Below are positions 1-10,055 of a stretch of 64,000 nt of DNA, in pieces. The position numbers and the translations under genes were made by a program. Source of the DNA: Suillus spraguei (Eukaryota > Basidiomycota > Agaricomycetes > Boletales > Suillaceae); NCBI GenBank assembly GCA_016800925.1, contig JABCPU010000153.1, positions 1-64,000 on the forward strand, in the 5' to 3' direction. The notes beneath the pieces were generated by a model. It saw nothing but the letters and a program-made list of their open reading frames with translations, did not search any database and was not told where the DNA came from. The first letter of the stretch is position 1. Each line of letters begins with the position of its first letter.

Positions 1-39
1 GGCATCTTTACTAACTTGCATATTTGCATCTTTACTTTC

Positions 40-1697
40 ATGGCTGGTAGACAAAGGAAAGTCAAAGTTAACAATAGCGCAGCGTCAAGCAAGAGGGTGT
101 GTGGGTCATTTCCTTGCAAACTTTTTTGCTCAAATATTTTCAGAGGCGTGCTGTGACTGAGGCAGGCGAAGTCGCAAAGCACGCTTCAATGTTGATTGGC
201 CACGCCAAGACGCAACTTCTGGCTGCAACGTCAGTTCCCCTCCCCAAAAGGCGCTATGGCCCTGCAAAACAGCGGAAGAAATCCATGTTACAGAGGACCG
301 CCGCGCATAGCTGCAACTACTGGTCCAAAAATGCGCCTACATTTCGCATTCCAGGTGTGAAAATTAAGCAGCTTTCAGAACGATCAAAGCCTAGCAAAGG
401 GGATAAGGCTTATGCCGCCAAGATCATGCAAGATATGGCAGACTGGGAATCCAATGCATTCTCTGCCAAGTTTGCCGATGAAGATGGCAATTTGCTGGCT
501 GCGTACTTTTCTAACAGAATTATTACTATGAACGACCCTGACCTTCCGGAGGTAACGTATGTGGGCGGACCGCAGACTCCACGTCATCTCCATTGTTCTG
601 TACACGATCTGAAACAAGCTCAGAGGGATAACAAAGTCAAATTAGCCTTTGATGGTATTCCTGTACGAATTCTTCCTGATCTCAGAGTACCCTCTCACTC
701 ATAAAATTCACAGCCAGATATTGTGGAGGATGCATTGTACGCTTCACAAGTCTTACATCATTTCCTCCGCCCACATAAAAGCAAAAGGGACGGTAGGCAT
801 GATTTTGCCGATTTTCTCATGCGTTATAAGCGCAAAGGGGGAGGGGGAGTAGAAGGAGTAGATGAGGACCAGGACCAGAACGACCATGACTCTGACTGGG
901 AGGATGCGCCTGCAACATTCAGCCATGCCGGACTGGAGTATGAATTTGCTAACCAGTATGAAAATTCAGAATGTACTGGAGTCTCTCATCTCGTCCATTC
1001 CTGGCAGATGCAGGGTCATCATGGAAAGGAGGTAAGTCTTCATCAGCCAGTGCAGACGATCGAACTGACTACTCCTAAGGTCGGGGACAGTCCGTTGAGG
1101 CCATCAGCGGATATGTTTCGCAATGCACAAGTTGCGCTTGCTGTTCGTTGGTATATGAAGCGAACGTCCAAATTGGCTTCCACGCTCAAGGAAATGTTCA
1201 AAGCAGCCTACCCTGAGGAGTTTATAATCTATGAAAATGCATTTAACGCAGGAGTATGGGAGGCAGAAGATCCAGGCCCGTGGCTGGGACGTGCAATTGT
1301 ATGGAAGCTCAACGTTTTGCCCCATCGAGATGGGCTGGACGGTGGCCCCACAGCAATATTTTGCTTAGGCCACTTTTCAGGGGGTGAGGCATATTTAACG
1401 GATCTCAAGCTTAAACTTTGGTATGTTTTAAATATATCCCCAAGGTCCCATTAGCGCTTAATAATATTTTTCATTAGGTATCGACCAGGAGATGTGCTAA
1501 TTTTTAGGGCGGGGGACCTCTACCATGCCGTTGGTCCTTGGGAGGCTGAAGGCGGAGTTACTGCCAGGGGCATCACACCAGGTCGCATTGGAAATGTTTT
1601 CTTCTCCCCAGCGCATTCCCTCAGAGCGTTGAAGGATAAGAAACCTGGTTGGATGAAAAGCACCGCAGGAGGTGCCTTGCCAAGTTCTGAGTCTTAG
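40..1697 (+). pseudogene. TET/JBP-type 2-oxoglutarate/Fe(II) dioxygenase, one in-frame stop
   Basis: Best model has three exons, 40-96, 144-1420 and 1478-1697, with 47- and 57-bp GT-AG introns. The first exon encodes a short basic leader. The C-terminal third has the double-stranded beta-helix dioxygenase signature: HRD at 1323-1331 (first Fe ligands), the distal His at 1524-1526 in LYHAVG, and the 2-oxoglutarate-binding Arg at 1584-1586 in GRIGNVFF. The flanking words DPGPWLGRAIVWKL and GLDGGPTAIF are, as far as I recall, typical of the fungal TET/JBP family expanded alongside KDZ transposons. Members characterised in mushrooms oxidise 5-methylcytosine. Exon 2 is broken by TAA at 702-704, with the same frame continuing on both sides, so this copy is probably dead, or the stop is a base-call error. 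A further small intron near 1031 is possible. Confidence 0.8.
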
Positions 1698-1806
1698 AGA
1701 ACGTTAGAGGATACATTTGCACCTAGAAAAATTAGCATCGTGAAAATTTATTATTCAATTTAAGACGCGCCTTCGGTCGGCTTTAAGACGATAGATACAT
1801 TTGTAT

Positions 1807-2030
1807 TCATAATAGCAATTCTGGAAATGCGATGTTTGCACAGTCCTGCGTCTCGTCCGTCTCTGCAAACAGACACAGCGTGTCTCTTCGCGTTCTCACT
1901 CTCGATAGAGCTGTGTACAATTGACCGTGAGCAAACGGATCCGTTCGAAGGTCAAGTACTGTGCGTGCCAGCGTCAACCCTTGACTATGGTGGACGATAG
2001 GTTACGGTTCGATTAGCCGATATGCCGCAA
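1807..2030 (-). pseudogene. Helitron/PIF1-type helicase, C-terminal fragment
   Basis: On the minus strand this reads the last helicase motifs: HHSQGLTL, then FAHGQLYTALSRVR, ending at a TGA at 1807-1809. The pairing of an SQG(L/Q)T box with a Y(T/V)ALSRV box is diagnostic of SF1B helicases of the PIF1/Helitron group. A stop lies just upstream of the SQG box (about 2004) and no further helicase motifs were found before 3480, so this is a detached tail of a Rep-helicase. It does not belong to the better preserved Helitron at 20.9-24.5 kb. Confidence 0.75.
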
Positions 2031-3481
2031 CTTATTTTGAAGTCCGATTGATGTTTGTTCCGAACTTTATTGGTATGCTATTCACTATGGTCCTGTCACA
2101 TGAATCGCAAATCAGTTCTACGCCAGTCTGCGGCGACTCTGCGCGCCGTGCTCACTAAGGTGGATCCGCGACTGCTGGCGAGCATTACTATTAATACCAC
2201 AACATTAGTGGCGAATGAATCTATCCTTCCCTGGGCTCACTGAGCAGCCCTTACCCTCCAGGATATGCGACTCACTCAGGCTGCGCAGTGCTTCATTCCC
2301 GCTATGACAGTAGTTGGTGTTGTGTTTCTCACTGCGTATGTTGATCTTAATCGTCGACTGTGCCTTTAGTTGTTATCAAGTCATTGGACCCTTCACTGAT
2401 ATTCCTACTTTATGTTCACGATGAGTCGAGATTTCCCCGTGCTATCGTCTTTTCAGACTGCATTGTGCTGCGTTTTGTTTCCAATCATAATGGGGTCACC
2501 GTGGAGTTGACATCTGGTCCTGCGCGCATTCCTACTATCGACAGTTGGTATAATTCTTAACAGACAATTCGACCGGTCTATCTAGCCTGAAGTATATTCC
2601 CACTGTCTTTTCTCCTTCTGCCGCATCCCATATGGCTTTGAGACAGCATGACAATTATGCATGGTCTCATTACGACGGTCGATATTATCACGACGGCTTG
2701 CAAACTCTGTCCGTATCTGTACTGACCCTTGTTGCCCCCGTTGTGTGCAGAAGAGAGAGATTCGTACGAAGACTGCTACTCTATGGAAAGCCAGACCACC
2801 GTGCTCTACTTCCAAGGTTTCCACTTCTCAGAACCTTCCTAGTAAGGTAAGTGCTTGCATTGGTTTCCGAACACCCTGTACTAAGGTGTCATGTAGATTT
2901 ATTCCCGCTACCATAAGGGAGTGGGTTATATCGTGTTTTACTACTGGGACATCATTCAAATCGATTGTCTTCCTCCGTCTGTTGCTCTTGTCCTTGAATG
3001 GTATTCTTCTCTCGTCTTCTTCGATTGCTCGTTCGCTCAGCCATTTGGGCCCAAGTTCGCGTTTCGCTGAAATCCCCATGGCCTCAGTGATTTATTGCCG
3101 TGCTCTCACTACCGATGTCGAGTTCAAGGTCGCGTGAGGTCTCGATGTTGTGTTTGGGATGAACTTCATTGCTGCGTGACCACCGTTTTGTGGGAAGATG
3201 AGACTCCCGTCTTCAATCCTCCATGTCTGGCCTCCAAGGTGGTGACAGTGTTTCACTGTCCTCGTTTTCTAGTATCTGCTCATTTCCTTCTGTGTTTCCA
3301 GAAACTCAGTGTATGCTTAGTGGTAATGTCAATCACATTGAACTTGCTGCTAATGATGGTGAATTAGAATTATCTTAGTCTTCGTCCCTCGGCGGGGCAA
3401 TTTTATCGTCTCGTAGACGTTCAGACTCGAACTTTACTGTCCATGTCATCTTTTCGGGCAGTGTCAATCAGGGGCCCCATA
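2031..3481. other. stretch with no recognised gene
   Basis: Short overlapping open frames of 60-160 codons occur on both strands, but none contains a family motif I can defend and none continues through a plausible intron. The stretch is probably old transposon debris. A weak protease-like phrase near 3140-3175 was considered and rejected. Confidence 0.5.
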
Positions 3482-3655
3482 AGTTTTCAACTTAGGATGA
3501 GTCGTCGAGTGGGAGTTAAAGACTTTAGCCTGGCTACTGTGTTTACCACAACAGAATCGAAATCTGTTTCTCTTGGACTACGCAGGTTCGAAACCTGCTG
3601 AACTACAGTTTTTTTTTTTCTATCAGAACGCACTTTGACATTCATTCATGGACGG
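3482..3655 (+). repeat. tRNA-like unit 0, left of the LINE
   Basis: This unit has an A-box-like TAGCCTGG near 3525, an anticodon-arm-like hairpin at 3551-3567 (stem ACAGA/TCTGT, 7-nt loop ATCGAAA), a T-arm-like hairpin at 3582-3598 (GCAGG/CCTGC around TTCGAAA, also a good B box), and an 11-T run at about 3609-3619 that could terminate Pol III. No acceptor stem can be formed. The spacer after it (3620-3655) contains the LINE target site. Confidence 0.7.
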
Positions 3656-6400
3656 ATGCAAGATAACACCCGAAAGAGCGAGCTACTTTACGAGGTATTC
3701 TTCAGAACGCCGCCAGACGATGACCAAGTGAACCCGGACTTCGACTACGACCCTCCAATATGTGAATTCAGACCAATCACGAACCAGCAAGTACACGGAG
3801 CAATCGCGAAACTATCACCGTTCAAAGCCCCAGGACCCAATGGGATAAGCAACGTAGTATTCATGAAATGCGCTGACCTTCTTGTACCATTCATGGCACC
3901 AATATACAGAGCTACGTTCACCCTCGAAGTGTACCCGAACGAATGGAAATGTTCCTCGACGATCGTACTCAGGAAGCCAGGAAGGCCAGACTACAGTGTC
4001 CCGAAGGCATATAGACCGATAACGCTATTAGACACGATGGCTAAGATCCTTTCATCATGTGTTGCCGACGATCTAACATATATTGCAGAAGAACACCATC
4101 TATTACCCCCAACCCACTTCGGCGGTCGACCGGGACGATCAACGGTAGACTCCCTCCACCTGCTAACTAAGTTCATAACAGATTCCTGGGCGTCGAAAAC
4201 AAACAACCACGTTTCCCTACTCTTCCTTGACGTAAAGGCGGCCTTCCCGAGCGTGGTAGCAAGCAAGCTACTACACAACCTCAGAAAAGCAAGAATACCA
4301 AAGGAATATGTAGATTGGTACAAACGAAGACTGGACAACAGAACGACGCATCTCTTTTTCGACGACTACCAGTCAAACTTGTTCAATGTGTCAGATGGAC
4401 TAGACCAGGGATGTCCGCTATCCCCAATGGGCTTCATCTTCTACAACGCACCAGTCCTGCGAGTCGCAGACCCGAGACCCAGCAAAGGAGAACTGAGTCT
4501 AGGATTCATCGACGATGTAGCGCTAATAGCAAGAGGGCGCTCATACGAGGAATCAAACGCAAAGGTCAAAAACATGATGGAAAAGCAAGGAGGTGCACTT
4601 GACTGGAGCGAGGAATACAACGCTGAGTTTGAGCTAGACAAAACCGCACTAATTTGTCTTTCCAGGATACGAGTTCGAAGCACCGAAAACCCCAACAAGA
4701 CAGTCCCTACGCCACGAGTACCCATCACCATCCGCGATCACACAATCCAACCTTCGAAGTCGCACAAATTTCTAGGAATCATCATCGACGAAAATCTAAA
4801 CTTCAAGGAGCAGGCGGCCCACGCACTGGCCAAAGGAACGAAGTACGCGCTAGCATGTAGCCGGATGATACGTCCGACGAAGGGAATACACGGGAAACTG
4901 ATGAAAAAACTGTATGAGGGAGTAATCGTCCCGAAGATGTTGTACGCCGCAGATGTGTGGTGCGCAGGTCTAGTAGAAAAGGGGAGGGGGAAAAGGGGGA
5001 AAGGGCGAGGAGCAAGAGGCTTCGCCTCGCAGATGGCGCGAGTGCAGAGAATGGCAACCATATCAATTGCGGGAGGACTAAGATCAAGTCCCACAGACAT
5101 GCTAGACGCGCACGCTAATGTACTACCTTTTCAGCAGACTCTTCGAAAAGCGTGCTACAGAGCCACGCTCAGAATGGCGACACTCCCACAGAAACATCCA
5201 CTAGCCAAGGGAATCAAGAACGCATACGATTACGGCAAAGAGAGAGATTTTAAGGGGAAAAAACGCTATCCATCCCCACTGCATAAGCTGATGTACGAAT
5301 TCAGGATCAACCCATCGACGGTGGAAAAGATAGACCCAGTCAGACACTACCCCAAGTGGGAGCCGGATGTAGACATCCACATAGCGGAGAAGGCCGAGAC
5401 AGCAAAGATAGAAGACGGACTCGCCGATGAAAACCTAAGGGCGTACTCAGACGGGTCAATGGTGGATGGGGGAGTTGGAGGAGCAGCAGTGGTCATGAGA
5501 GGCAACGAAGTGATAGGAAGCAAGAGGTTTCACTTGGGGAGCGACCGCGAGCATACGGTCTATGAAGCAGAGTTGGTGGGGATGATATTAGCAGTACAAC
5601 TGCTGAAGGAGACGGGAGGAAGAAGGGGCACCATATCCCTAGGTGTCGACAATCAGGCAGCGATAAGAGCAACCGAAGCTTTCCGCTCACAGCCAGGACA
5701 CTACCTCATGGACCAATTCCACGATGATCTTAGAAGACTCATCCCTGAGCACGACGAAAGAAAACTCAAAGTCAGATGGACGCCAGGCCATGTAGGGATA
5801 CCAGGGAATGAAGAGGCAGACACTCACGCGAAACGCGCCGCACGAGGCGAATCATCAGACACACGAGCCCAGCCAAAGTCGCTCCTAACCGAGGAAGGAG
5901 AACTCAGAATCCTACCAAGGAGCAAAGCGGCACTAAGACAACACTTCTACGCAAAGATCAAAAAAGAGGCCACCACCATCATGGAGAACTCACCGCGCTA
6001 CACACTGCTCAAATCAGTCGACACGTCAGCACCATCAAAGAAGTTTGCAAAGAAGATAGAGAAGCTACCGAGACGTCACAGCTCACTGATGTTTCAACTC
6101 CGCACGGGACATATAGCGCTCAACAAACACCTCAAACGAATAGCGAAATCCCCAACGGCGCGTTGCCCAGCATGCGAAAACCATGACGAAACGGTACACC
6201 ACTTCATCCTAGTCTGCCCAGCATACGTGAACCAGAGAGAACAAATGAGGAAAGAAGTCGGAGCAAGACAATGCAAAATCGAGTACCTGCTGAACGAAAG
6301 CAAGGGAATGAGAGCAACGTTGACGTACATCGCGCGCACGAGAAGATTGGAACAAACCTTCGGAGATGTAACCCCCCCAGCGGAAAAGGAGAAGGAATAG
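3656..6400 (+). CDS. LINE ORF2 fragment: reverse transcriptase - RNase H - zinc motif
   Basis: An open frame of 914 residues starts at the ATG that is exactly the first retained base of the element; seven extra in-frame codons upstream come from the target DNA. The RT domain begins within about 50 residues of the ATG. Motif A is LFLDVKAAFPS (near 4220) and the catalytic box is FIDD (4505-4516). A ribonuclease H domain follows from about 5430, with SDGS, an EAEL Glu, VDNQAA and GHVGIPGNEEAD giving the D-E-D-D set. The C-terminus has a CPAC...HHFILVC zinc-type motif. The N-terminal apurinic-type endonuclease normally found upstream is missing. With no stop or frameshift over 2.7 kb, the insertion looks young. 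Without a promoter or endonuclease it should not be autonomous. Confidence 0.9.
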   Translation: MQDNTRKSELLYEVFFRTPPDDDQVNPDFDYDPPICEFRPITNQQVHGAIAKLSPFKAPGPNGISNVVFMKCADLLVPFMAPIYRATFTLEVYPNEWKCSSTIVLRKPGRPDYSVPKAYRPITLLDTMAKILSSCVADDLTYIAEEHHLLPPTHFGGRPGRSTVDSLHLLTKFITDSWASKTNNHVSLLFLDVKAAFPSVVASKLLHNLRKARIPKEYVDWYKRRLDNRTTHLFFDDYQSNLFNVSDGLDQGCPLSPMGFIFYNAPVLRVADPRPSKGELSLGFIDDVALIARGRSYEESNAKVKNMMEKQGGALDWSEEYNAEFELDKTALICLSRIRVRSTENPNKTVPTPRVPITIRDHTIQPSKSHKFLGIIIDENLNFKEQAAHALAKGTKYALACSRMIRPTKGIHGKLMKKLYEGVIVPKMLYAADVWCAGLVEKGRGKRGKGRGARGFASQMARVQRMATISIAGGLRSSPTDMLDAHANVLPFQQTLRKACYRATLRMATLPQKHPLAKGIKNAYDYGKERDFKGKKRYPSPLHKLMYEFRINPSTVEKIDPVRHYPKWEPDVDIHIAEKAETAKIEDGLADENLRAYSDGSMVDGGVGGAAVVMRGNEVIGSKRFHLGSDREHTVYEAELVGMILAVQLLKETGGRRGTISLGVDNQAAIRATEAFRSQPGHYLMDQFHDDLRRLIPEHDERKLKVRWTPGHVGIPGNEEADTHAKRAARGESSDTRAQPKSLLTEEGELRILPRSKAALRQHFYAKIKKEATTIMENSPRYTLLKSVDTSAPSKKFAKKIEKLPRRHSSLMFQLRTGHIALNKHLKRIAKSPTARCPACENHDETVHHFILVCPAYVNQREQMRKEVGARQCKIEYLLNESKGMRATLTYIARTRRLEQTFGDVTPPAEKEKE

Positions 6401-6612
6401 AGGAAACGCGACAACAAGTCGCACAAATCATATCAAGAGCCTGAAGAAGGCCCTAACGTCCGCGCGCAAGCCAGGACCACTGTATAGCATAGACAACCAA
6501 AAAACGGACCAAAGCATATACGAATAGATTAGATGTACAGTAGGTAGTGTCCATCATAGGGCATAGCCCCAACGGACAATAAACAAGGATCAAAAAAAAA
6601 AAAAAAAAAAAA
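3656..6612 (+). mobile_element. 5'-truncated LINE (non-LTR retrotransposon) with target duplication
   Basis: The element is bounded by a 12-bp direct repeat, ATTCATGGACGG, at 3644-3655 and 6613-6624. The first A of the right copy cannot be told from the poly(A) tail. The 3' end has a ~190-bp untranslated region (6401-6591) and an A-run from 6592. The right flank continues the same tandem-repeat spacer that the left flank interrupts, so the empty site is clear. No endonuclease domain or upstream ORF is present, so the insertion is 5'-truncated, as is common in target-primed reverse transcription. Confidence 0.92.
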
Positions 6613-6652
6613 ATTCATGGACGGTTTCTTCAGAAGTTCACCGCAACTGGTC

Positions 6653-6738
6653 TTAGTCAGGTGGTTGCTACAACAGAATCAAAATCTGTTTCTCTTGGAC
6701 TGTGCAGGTTTGAAACCTGCCGACGACAAGGTTTTTTT
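6653..6738 (+). ncRNA. tRNA-like unit A (loop triplet CAA)
   Basis: The anticodon-like stem-loop is at 6673-6689 (ACAGA-ATCAAAA-TCTGT). The T-arm-like stem-loop is at 6704-6720 (GCAGG-TTTGAAA-CCTGC). A 7-T run lies at 6732-6738. Transcription is inferred only from the A/B boxes and terminator. Confidence 0.45.
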
Positions 6739-6802
6739 CAATTGAAACGCACCTTGACATTCACTCATGGATGGCTTCTTTAACAGTTCATCGTAACTTG
6801 TC

Positions 6803-6887
6803 TTAGCTAGGCGGTTGCCACGACAGAATCCAAATCTGTCTGTCTTGAACTGTGCGGGTTCAAAACCTGCCGATGATGAGGTTTTTT
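6803..6887 (+). ncRNA. tRNA-like unit B (loop triplet CCA)
   Basis: The anticodon-like arm is at 6823-6839 with loop ATCCAAA. The T-arm-like hairpin is at 6854-6870 (GCGGG-TTCAAAA-CCTGC, one G-T pair). The T-run is at 6882-6887. The A-box-like start TAGCTAGGCGG is near 6804. Confidence 0.45.
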
Positions 6888-6952
6888 CTATCAGAACACA
6901 CTTTGATGTTCACTCGTGGACGGCTTCTTTGAGAGTTCACCGTAGCTGGTGT

Positions 6953-7036
6953 TAGCCTGGTGGTTGCCACGACAGAATCAAAATCTGTTTCTCTTGGACT
7001 GTGCAGGTTCGAAACCTGCCGATGACAGGGTTTTTT
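6953..7036 (+). ncRNA. tRNA-like unit C (loop triplet CAA)
   Basis: This unit is closest to the consensus. The A-box is TAGCCTGGTGG from 6953, the anticodon-like arm is at 6972-6988, the T-arm is at 7003-7019 with a perfect GCAGG/CCTGC stem around TTCGAAA, and the T-run is at 7031-7036. No 7-bp acceptor helix can be drawn. Confidence 0.45.
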
Positions 7037-7100
7037 CTATAGGAACGCACCTTGATATTCACCCGTGATGGTTTCTTTTGCAATTCATTGTAACTAGTCT

Positions 7101-7185
7101 TAGCCTAATGGTTACCACAACGGAATCAAAATCTGTTTCTCTTTCCTGTGTAGGTTCAAAACCTGCTGATGACAGCATTTTTTTT
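7101..7185 (+). ncRNA. tRNA-like unit D (loop triplet CAA)
   Basis: This is the most diverged of the four. The anticodon-like arm is at 7120-7136 (ACGGA/TCTGT with one G-T pair). The T-arm-like hairpin is at 7150-7166 (GTAGG/CCTGC, one T-G pair). An 8-T run lies at 7178-7185. Confidence 0.4.
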
Positions 7186-7255
7186 ATCAGAACACACCTT
7201 GACATCCACTCATGGATGGTTTCCTTAGGGGTCCATCTTAACTGGTCTTAGCCCC

Positions 7256-8411
7256 CATGCAAATTGTTGATGCAATGTTGATATTTACTCCATGGCGAGT
7301 CGTGCCTTCGGACACGTTCGAAACACTAATTATATTGTGCTCTGCGTAAACCCCTCCTCTGAGTCCTCTCACTACCTTGATTGCAGTAGATCGCGTAGCT
7401 GGTGAAGCTTCCTTGACGTTACACTGCCTTGGATATCTATGAACTGACTCACAAACTTCAAACTCAGCCTCCGTTGGTTGTTTCTTCGTGTATTCCTGAG
7501 CAGCTTCAAGGGGTTTGTACATTGATACAGTCATTGACCGTCATTTGCGTTTAGAATTTTTGGATACTGCTACTACACAACCAAACACAATCTCGACAAT
7601 CGGTTTTGGATATGTTATTGTATATAACTAATATACTTGGTACGAAGATTTGAGGAACATCGGATGGGATGTTATTCCACGATGAAGGGTCTGTTTTTCT
7701 GAGTGCTATCGCATGTCCACCATCATTTGCGTCAACCGAAAAAGGTATATTTATTCCCCAGTTGCGCAGATAAGATGCACTGTCAACAGCTCAATATAAT
7801 GATCCTCAACAGTTCGTGTTTATCAGATCCCGCTTATTTGGCTTTGATGACACTGATAAGAGGCCATTGAGACACACTACACCGGCAACGCTCTGGCAAT
7901 ATACACATTTTTCAGCTCGCTTGCGGAATCGAATGGACATATATTTGGAGGTAGTGTGCATGTATTTCCGTGATATCTAAGCCCGATCCTAGTTGTTTTG
8001 TGTTCAAAGACATAAAACAGTGAAAATTTGGTAACAAAACATAACATTGCACAAGTGTCTAAAATCTTTCATGCAAATTATTACTACCAATATATAGTCA
8101 TGCATGTAACTCATATAATAGTGCAAAAAATTACATGAGATAGTGTCAGATTCGAGTGTGATGTGAGGCAAACGCAAATGATGGTGAAAATGCAAATGAC
8201 GATCAATGACTGTAGGTTCTGGGTCAAATCGCAATGCCTGCAGGCTCTGAGCTTCACAATTCTTTGTCTGTGGGCCAAGTGGATTGGTTAATAACATGCT
8301 CACGCTGCTTCCCTTTGCCAATGTAACTGAACTGACAGTGAGATTGTATACCGTGTAACCCTGCAACAATAGGTAAGCTCAGTAGACTAGCAAGTCACTG
8401 TATTATATACC
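7256..8411. other. stretch with no recognised gene; short LTR-like remnant at its end
   Basis: There are no family motifs on either strand. At about 8364-8400 a short sequence repeats parts of the adjacent copia LTR (AATAGGTAAGCT and CAGTAGACTAGCAAGTCACT) with the middle missing. It may be a deleted LTR copy or a slippage product. Confidence 0.5.
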
Positions 8412-8558
8412 TGCAGCAATAGGTAAGCTGCAGTAGTAGTCAGTACTAAGTAATGAGTGCATAAGTAGCATATGCTCACCTCAGTAGACTAGCAAGTCAC
8501 TGAGGTAGGTAGAGTAAAGAGCAGCTGTAAGTATGTCCATGCTTATCTAAATTCAACA
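8412..8558 (-). repeat. copia 3' LTR (147 bp)
   Basis: On the minus strand it starts TGTTGAAT directly after a polypurine tract (GAAGGGGAG, 8559-8567) and ends TTGCTGCA, giving TG...CA ends. It matches the right LTR at 20760-20906 over most of its length. No matching 5-bp flanks were found. Confidence 0.82.
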
Positions 8559-9125
8559 CTCCCCTTCAAACAGTGCATAGTCATAGCGCAGCAGCAAAAT
8601 GTTTGGCCTCACACTAGGCAAAGATTTGGTAAGGGTGTCGGCAACCATGTCGTCAGTGGGACAATATATGAGTCGGAGGGAACCTTGTTCGACAATAAAA
8701 CAAATGTAGTGGTAGCAAATGTCAATGTGCTTTGTTCGAGCATGATAAGTGCCACCTTTGGCAAGTGCAATTGCAGCCTGATTGTTGCAATGAAGAGTTG
8801 TTGGATAAGTGAGTGGGTGGAAGATCTCTTGGACAAAATGGTGGAGCCACATAGCTTCTTTGGCAGCGTGAGTGGCAGCGACATACACATACTCAGCTTC
8901 TGTGGTGGATAGAGTGATGGGTTCTTGCTTCTTTGAAGTCCAAGATATTGCGCCACCATCAAGTAGAAAAGCATATCCAGAGATGGCATGCCTATGCTCC
9001 TGTGATGCTCCATCAGCATCTGTAAAGCCTTCTAGTCTGCGCTTCCCATGACCAAAGGTAAGTGCTAGCTTCCTTGTTCCTACCAGGTAGCAGTAGATTC
9101 TCTTCACTGCTTCCCAATGTGCCAT
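8553..9125 (-). pseudogene. copia RNase H domain
   Basis: A frame of 190 residues carries the copia RNase H set: GFTDADGA (first Asp), SWTSKKQEPITLSTTEAEY (Glu), HCNNQAAIALA and the C-terminal RTKHIDICYH ... DMVADTLTKSLP. In the third acidic position the usual CDNQ reads CNNQ, so that catalytic Asp appears lost. The frame runs a few bases into the 3' LTR. Confidence 0.85.
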
Positions 9126-9167
9126 GCCTGGCTCTGCGCTGAATTGCGCTACTGTTGATACTGCAAA

Positions 9168-10050
9168 TTAGTCAACAGCTTCATGATAAGGTACATTCTT
9201 CATTTTTGCGACTTCAGTAGGCATCTTTGGGGATTGGCTGTGAGATAACTGAACATTGGGGTCCATTGGGATGGAGACAGGTTTGTCATCAGCAAAGTTG
9301 TACTTGGTGAGTATCCCATCGACATAGGATTCTTGTGACAGTGAGATGGTGCATGCTGTGCGGTCACATATAACCTTCATCCCAAGTAGCCAAGTGATAG
9401 GTCCAAGGTCAGTGAGCTTGTAGCAGTTAGCGATCTCAGTCTTGAATAACTGAATCTCCTTTCTGTCGCTCCCAGTAACAGTGCAGTCATCGACATGTGA
9501 TGCAAGCAGGAGAATCTTGTTCTCCACATACTGGTAGAACACTTCCCAATTACATTTGGCTCGCCTAAAGCCAAGTAGTTCCAGTGCTTTGCGCAGCTCA
9601 TTGTACCACTTGAGTGCACCTTGCTTGGATCCATACAGTGCAACATGTAAGCGTGCAACTGGGTTCTTGAACTTGCCATTAACCTGTAGCCCAGGTGGAA
9701 GTTTCATGAAGATAACCTCATCAGGATCTAGCTTTCCATTAAGGTAAGCACTCTAGAAGTCAAAGATGTCGATATAGTCATTCTTGGCTGTGATAGCAAG
9801 GATGGTGTGCAGTGATGCAAGGCGTGTGATAGGGGCATATGTGTCATAGTAGTCAACACCATAAACCTGTGAGTAGCCTTTAGCAACAAGACATGCCTAG
9901 ACCCATTTGCAGCCAACAATGTTGGCACCCTTAGGACACTCAACTATTGTCCAGGTCTTGGTGTCTTCCAGGCTTCTTAAGTCCTTGTTCATCGCCTCAT
10001 CCCATTTGGGCCAGTCGTGGTGTTTGTGTGCTTTACCATCACTAGTTAGA
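9168..10050 (-). pseudogene. copia reverse transcriptase
   Basis: Recognisable blocks are KGYSQVYGVDYYDTYAPI and an IFDF-SAYLNGKLD region, with the latter two parts separated by a TAG near 9754. They continue as LPPGLQ, LYGSKQGALKWYNEL, the catalytic box SHVDD (normally YVDD) and ITWLLGMKV. A second TAG lies upstream in KWV-stop-ACLVAKGY. RT joins RNase H with one more stop between 9125 and 9168. Confidence 0.85.
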
Positions 10051-10055
10051 TCGCT

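Larger units (their letters stand above)
6613..7255 (+). repeat. tandem array of ~148-bp tRNA-like units
   Basis: Four units follow the LINE and a fifth is cut off near 7255, after its spacer and the start of its A-box-like part. Together with unit 0 on the other side of the LINE this was one array. Every complete unit has the order spacer (CTTGACATTCACTCATGGATGG-like; varies), A-box-like TTAGCC, anticodon-arm-like hairpin, B-box/T-arm hairpin, and T-run. Paired positions keep pairing across units, including G-U-type substitutions, which suggests past selection on RNA structure or recent homogenisation. Confidence 0.85.

Noticed and set aside
2055..3370. Several plus-strand frames of 60-158 codons, including a protease-like VVFGMNFIAA phrase
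   Set aside because: Phrases are isolated, frames are broken, and codon content looks random.
3635..3655. LINE reading frame starting at 3635
   Set aside because: The first seven codons are target-site DNA left of the duplication boundary. The element itself begins at 3656.
6953..7036. Functional tRNA-Leu(CAA) gene
   Set aside because: The anticodon-like and T arms are good, but no acceptor stem or D-arm forms and the same unit is repeated with different triplets.
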